The position numbers were made by a program, and so were the translations under genes. From the NCBI GenBank assembly GCA_943325355.2, contig CALPPA020000151.1, positions 1 to 5,293 of the forward strand: DNA of 5,293 bases, read 5' to 3'. The notes beneath the pieces are model-generated. The model made no database searches. It saw only the letters and a list, made by a program, of their open reading frames with translations, and was not told the DNA's origin. The stretch is from Klebsiella pneumoniae (GTDB taxonomy: Bacteria > Bacteroidota > Bacteroidia > Flavobacteriales > Flavobacteriaceae). Below, piece by piece: positions 3,938-5,293 of the stretch (position 1 is its first letter; each line of letters begins with the position of its first letter).

Positions 3938-5293
3938 ATGAGCAAGATACTTCCCGAAAAATATAAACATCCCTTCGCTTTTAACCTGAAATACAAAAAA
4001 TCTGCCGTGTATTTCTCGATGGAATTTGCCATTGACCAATGCTTGAAAATTTATTCGGGAGGTTTGGGATTTTTGGCCGGTTCCCATATGAAAAGTGCTT
4101 ATGATTTAAAGCAAAATGTTGTTGGAATTGGGATATTGTGGAAAAAAGGATATTACGACCAATACAAACAAGAAGACCTTTCGATGGGCATTCTTTTTCA
4201 GGAAAAAATTTATCATTTCTTAGAAGAAACCAATATAAAATTTACCATAAAAATAAACAACCACGATGTTTGGGTAACCCCTTATTATTTGAACCCAAAG
4301 ACATTTGGTACCGTTCCAATGTTCTTTCTTTCGACTGATTTGCCTGAAAACGATTATTTGGCAAAATCAACCACTTTCCGTTTGTATGATTCTGACCCAA
4401 TTGCCAAAATTGCACAAACAATGGTCTTAGGTCTTGGCGGAGCTAAATTATTAGACGCTTTGGATTATGAACCTGATGTTTATCATTTAAACGAAGCTCA
4501 CGCAGTTTCTTGTGTTTTCCATCTGTACAATAAATTCAAAAGCGTGGAAGCCATCCGAGAGAAAATGGTTTTTACAACACATACTCCAGAAGAAGCCGGA
4601 AACGAAAAACACAATATTCACCTCTTGGAATCATTGAGTTTCTTTGATGGGATTCCATTGGACAAAGTGCGTGAAATTACCGGAATTTATGATGATACTT
4701 TCAATCATACTTTGGTTGGACTTCGATTGAGTCATATTGCGAACGGCGTTTCAAAACTGCACGGAGAAGTTTCTCGTGATATGTGGAAAGATTATCCAGG
4801 AATTTGCCCGATTATTCATATTACTAATGCTCAAAACAAGAAATATTGGGCCGATGCTTTGCTAGACGAAGCTTTCGAAAACAAAGACAGAGCAGCTTTA
4901 ATCAAAAGAAAAACAAGATTAAAAGCAAAACTATTTGATGTTGTTGCTGACCAAACCGGAAAATTGTTTGATCCCAATATTCTAACTATTATTTGGGCAA
5001 GAAGATTTGCTGACTACAAAAGACCGGATTTAATCACAAGAGATTACGATCGATTTATTAAATTGTTGTCCAACACCGAAAAACCCGTGCAAATAATTTT
5101 TGCAGGAAAACCATATCCAATGGATTATGGAGCAATTCATAATTTTGATAAACTTACTCATATTAGTAAAAACATCAAAAATATGGCGGTTCTTACAGGA
5201 CATGAATTGAAATTATCACGCCAGTTAAAAGAAGGCGCCGATGTTTGGATGAACAATCCAAGAGTTACCAGAGAAGCTTCAGGAACATCTGGA
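3938..5293 (+). CDS. glgP: Alpha-glucan (glycogen/maltodextrin) phosphorylase, N-terminal 452 residues, partial
   Basis: The frame is open from ATG 3938 to the window end. The protein belongs to the GT35 phosphorylases, which use phosphate to release glucose-1-phosphate from alpha-1,4-glucans in the cytosol. It starts close to the core, as in the short 'alpha-glucan family phosphorylase' type: VYFSMEF at residues 24-30, YSGGLGFLAG at 39-48, HLNEAHA from about 183, TTHTPEEAGNE from 213 (TTHTPVPAGND in most relatives), IWARRFADYKRP around 352-363, IIFAGKP further on, and MNNPRVTREASGTSG at the end. The cofactor lysine of the family follows GTSGM, so it would fall two residues past the window; activity cannot be judged from this part. 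It is transcribed divergently from arsR with its own promoter match and looks like a housekeeping glycogen gene unrelated to the arsenic operon. A shadow frame inside it was ignored. Confidence 0.93.
   Translation, partial: MSKILPEKYKHPFAFNLKYKKSAVYFSMEFAIDQCLKIYSGGLGFLAGSHMKSAYDLKQNVVGIGILWKKGYYDQYKQEDLSMGILFQEKIYHFLEETNIKFTIKINNHDVWVTPYYLNPKTFGTVPMFFLSTDLPENDYLAKSTTFRLYDSDPIAKIAQTMVLGLGGAKLLDALDYEPDVYHLNEAHAVSCVFHLYNKFKSVEAIREKMVFTTHTPEEAGNEKHNIHLLESLSFFDGIPLDKVREITGIYDDTFNHTLVGLRLSHIANGVSKLHGEVSRDMWKDYPGICPIIHITNAQNKKYWADALLDEAFENKDRAALIKRKTRLKAKLFDVVADQTGKLFDPNILTIIWARRFADYKRPDLITRDYDRFIKLLSNTEKPVQIIFAGKPYPMDYGAIHNFDKLTHISKNIKNMAVLTGHELKLSRQLKEGADVWMNNPRVTREASGTSG

Noticed and set aside
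4138..4338. 66-codon frame on the plus strand
   Set aside because: Out of frame inside the phosphorylase gene, whose conserved motifs continue on both sides.
1..5293. CRISPR array, tRNA or rRNA gene, riboswitch
   Set aside because: No regularly spaced repeats, cloverleaf-like sequence or known riboswitch core was seen on either strand.

Overview
The window looks like a chromosomal segment of a flavobacterium (Bacteroidota, probably Flavobacterium or a close relative). This rests on the low GC, the weak Shine-Dalgarno signals, promoter matches of the Bacteroidota type (TTG, then about 18-23 bases, then TAnnTTTG), and the protein sequences. No database search was possible, so all names rest on motif and family recognition.

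Layout: (1) Bases 2-181 (+) are the 3' end of prfB (peptide chain release factor 2). (2) Bases 182-282 hold a hairpin that probably terminates both prfB and the convergent operon. (3) Bases 283-3659, all on the minus strand, form one compact arsenic-type operon. In transcription order it reads arsR (3354-3659), a small CPKC thioredoxin-like protein (2963-3259), an ArsP/DUF318 permease (1972-2946), a DinB-family protein (1422-1880), an ArsF-like exported thioredoxin-fold protein (999-1403) and an ArsG-like CcdA/DsbD-type six-helix membrane protein (283-996). (4) Bases 3660-3937 are a divergent AT-rich intergenic region with a perfect 22-bp palindrome next to arsR (likely the ArsR operator, with a candidate promoter inside it), a second AT-only palindrome, and a good promoter match for the rightward gene. 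(5) Bases 3938-5293 (+) are the first 452 codons of an alpha-glucan phosphorylase, cut off by the window end just before the expected PLP-lysine.

How it may work (inference): a Cys-containing ArsR represses the operon until trivalent arsenic or a similar thiophilic toxicant binds. The ArsP-type permease is the likely organoarsenical exporter. ArsF and ArsG resemble the pair assigned to reduction of nitroaromatic arsenicals and efflux of aminoaromatic arsenicals, although their sequences fit a trans-membrane thiol relay equally well. The CPKC protein with a CC...CC tail could be a cytosolic thiol reductant or arsenic carrier. The DinB protein has the His triad of the thiol-S-transferase superfamily and is an unexpected member. 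No ArsB, Acr3, arsenate reductase or ArsM is seen here, which tilts the operon towards organic or trivalent arsenicals, unless those genes lie elsewhere.

The most interesting points are the DinB gene inside the arsenical operon, an open coding-like stretch with no start codon fused upstream of it, inverted repeats that exactly fill two intercistronic gaps, and the operator palindrome overlapping the putative promoter.
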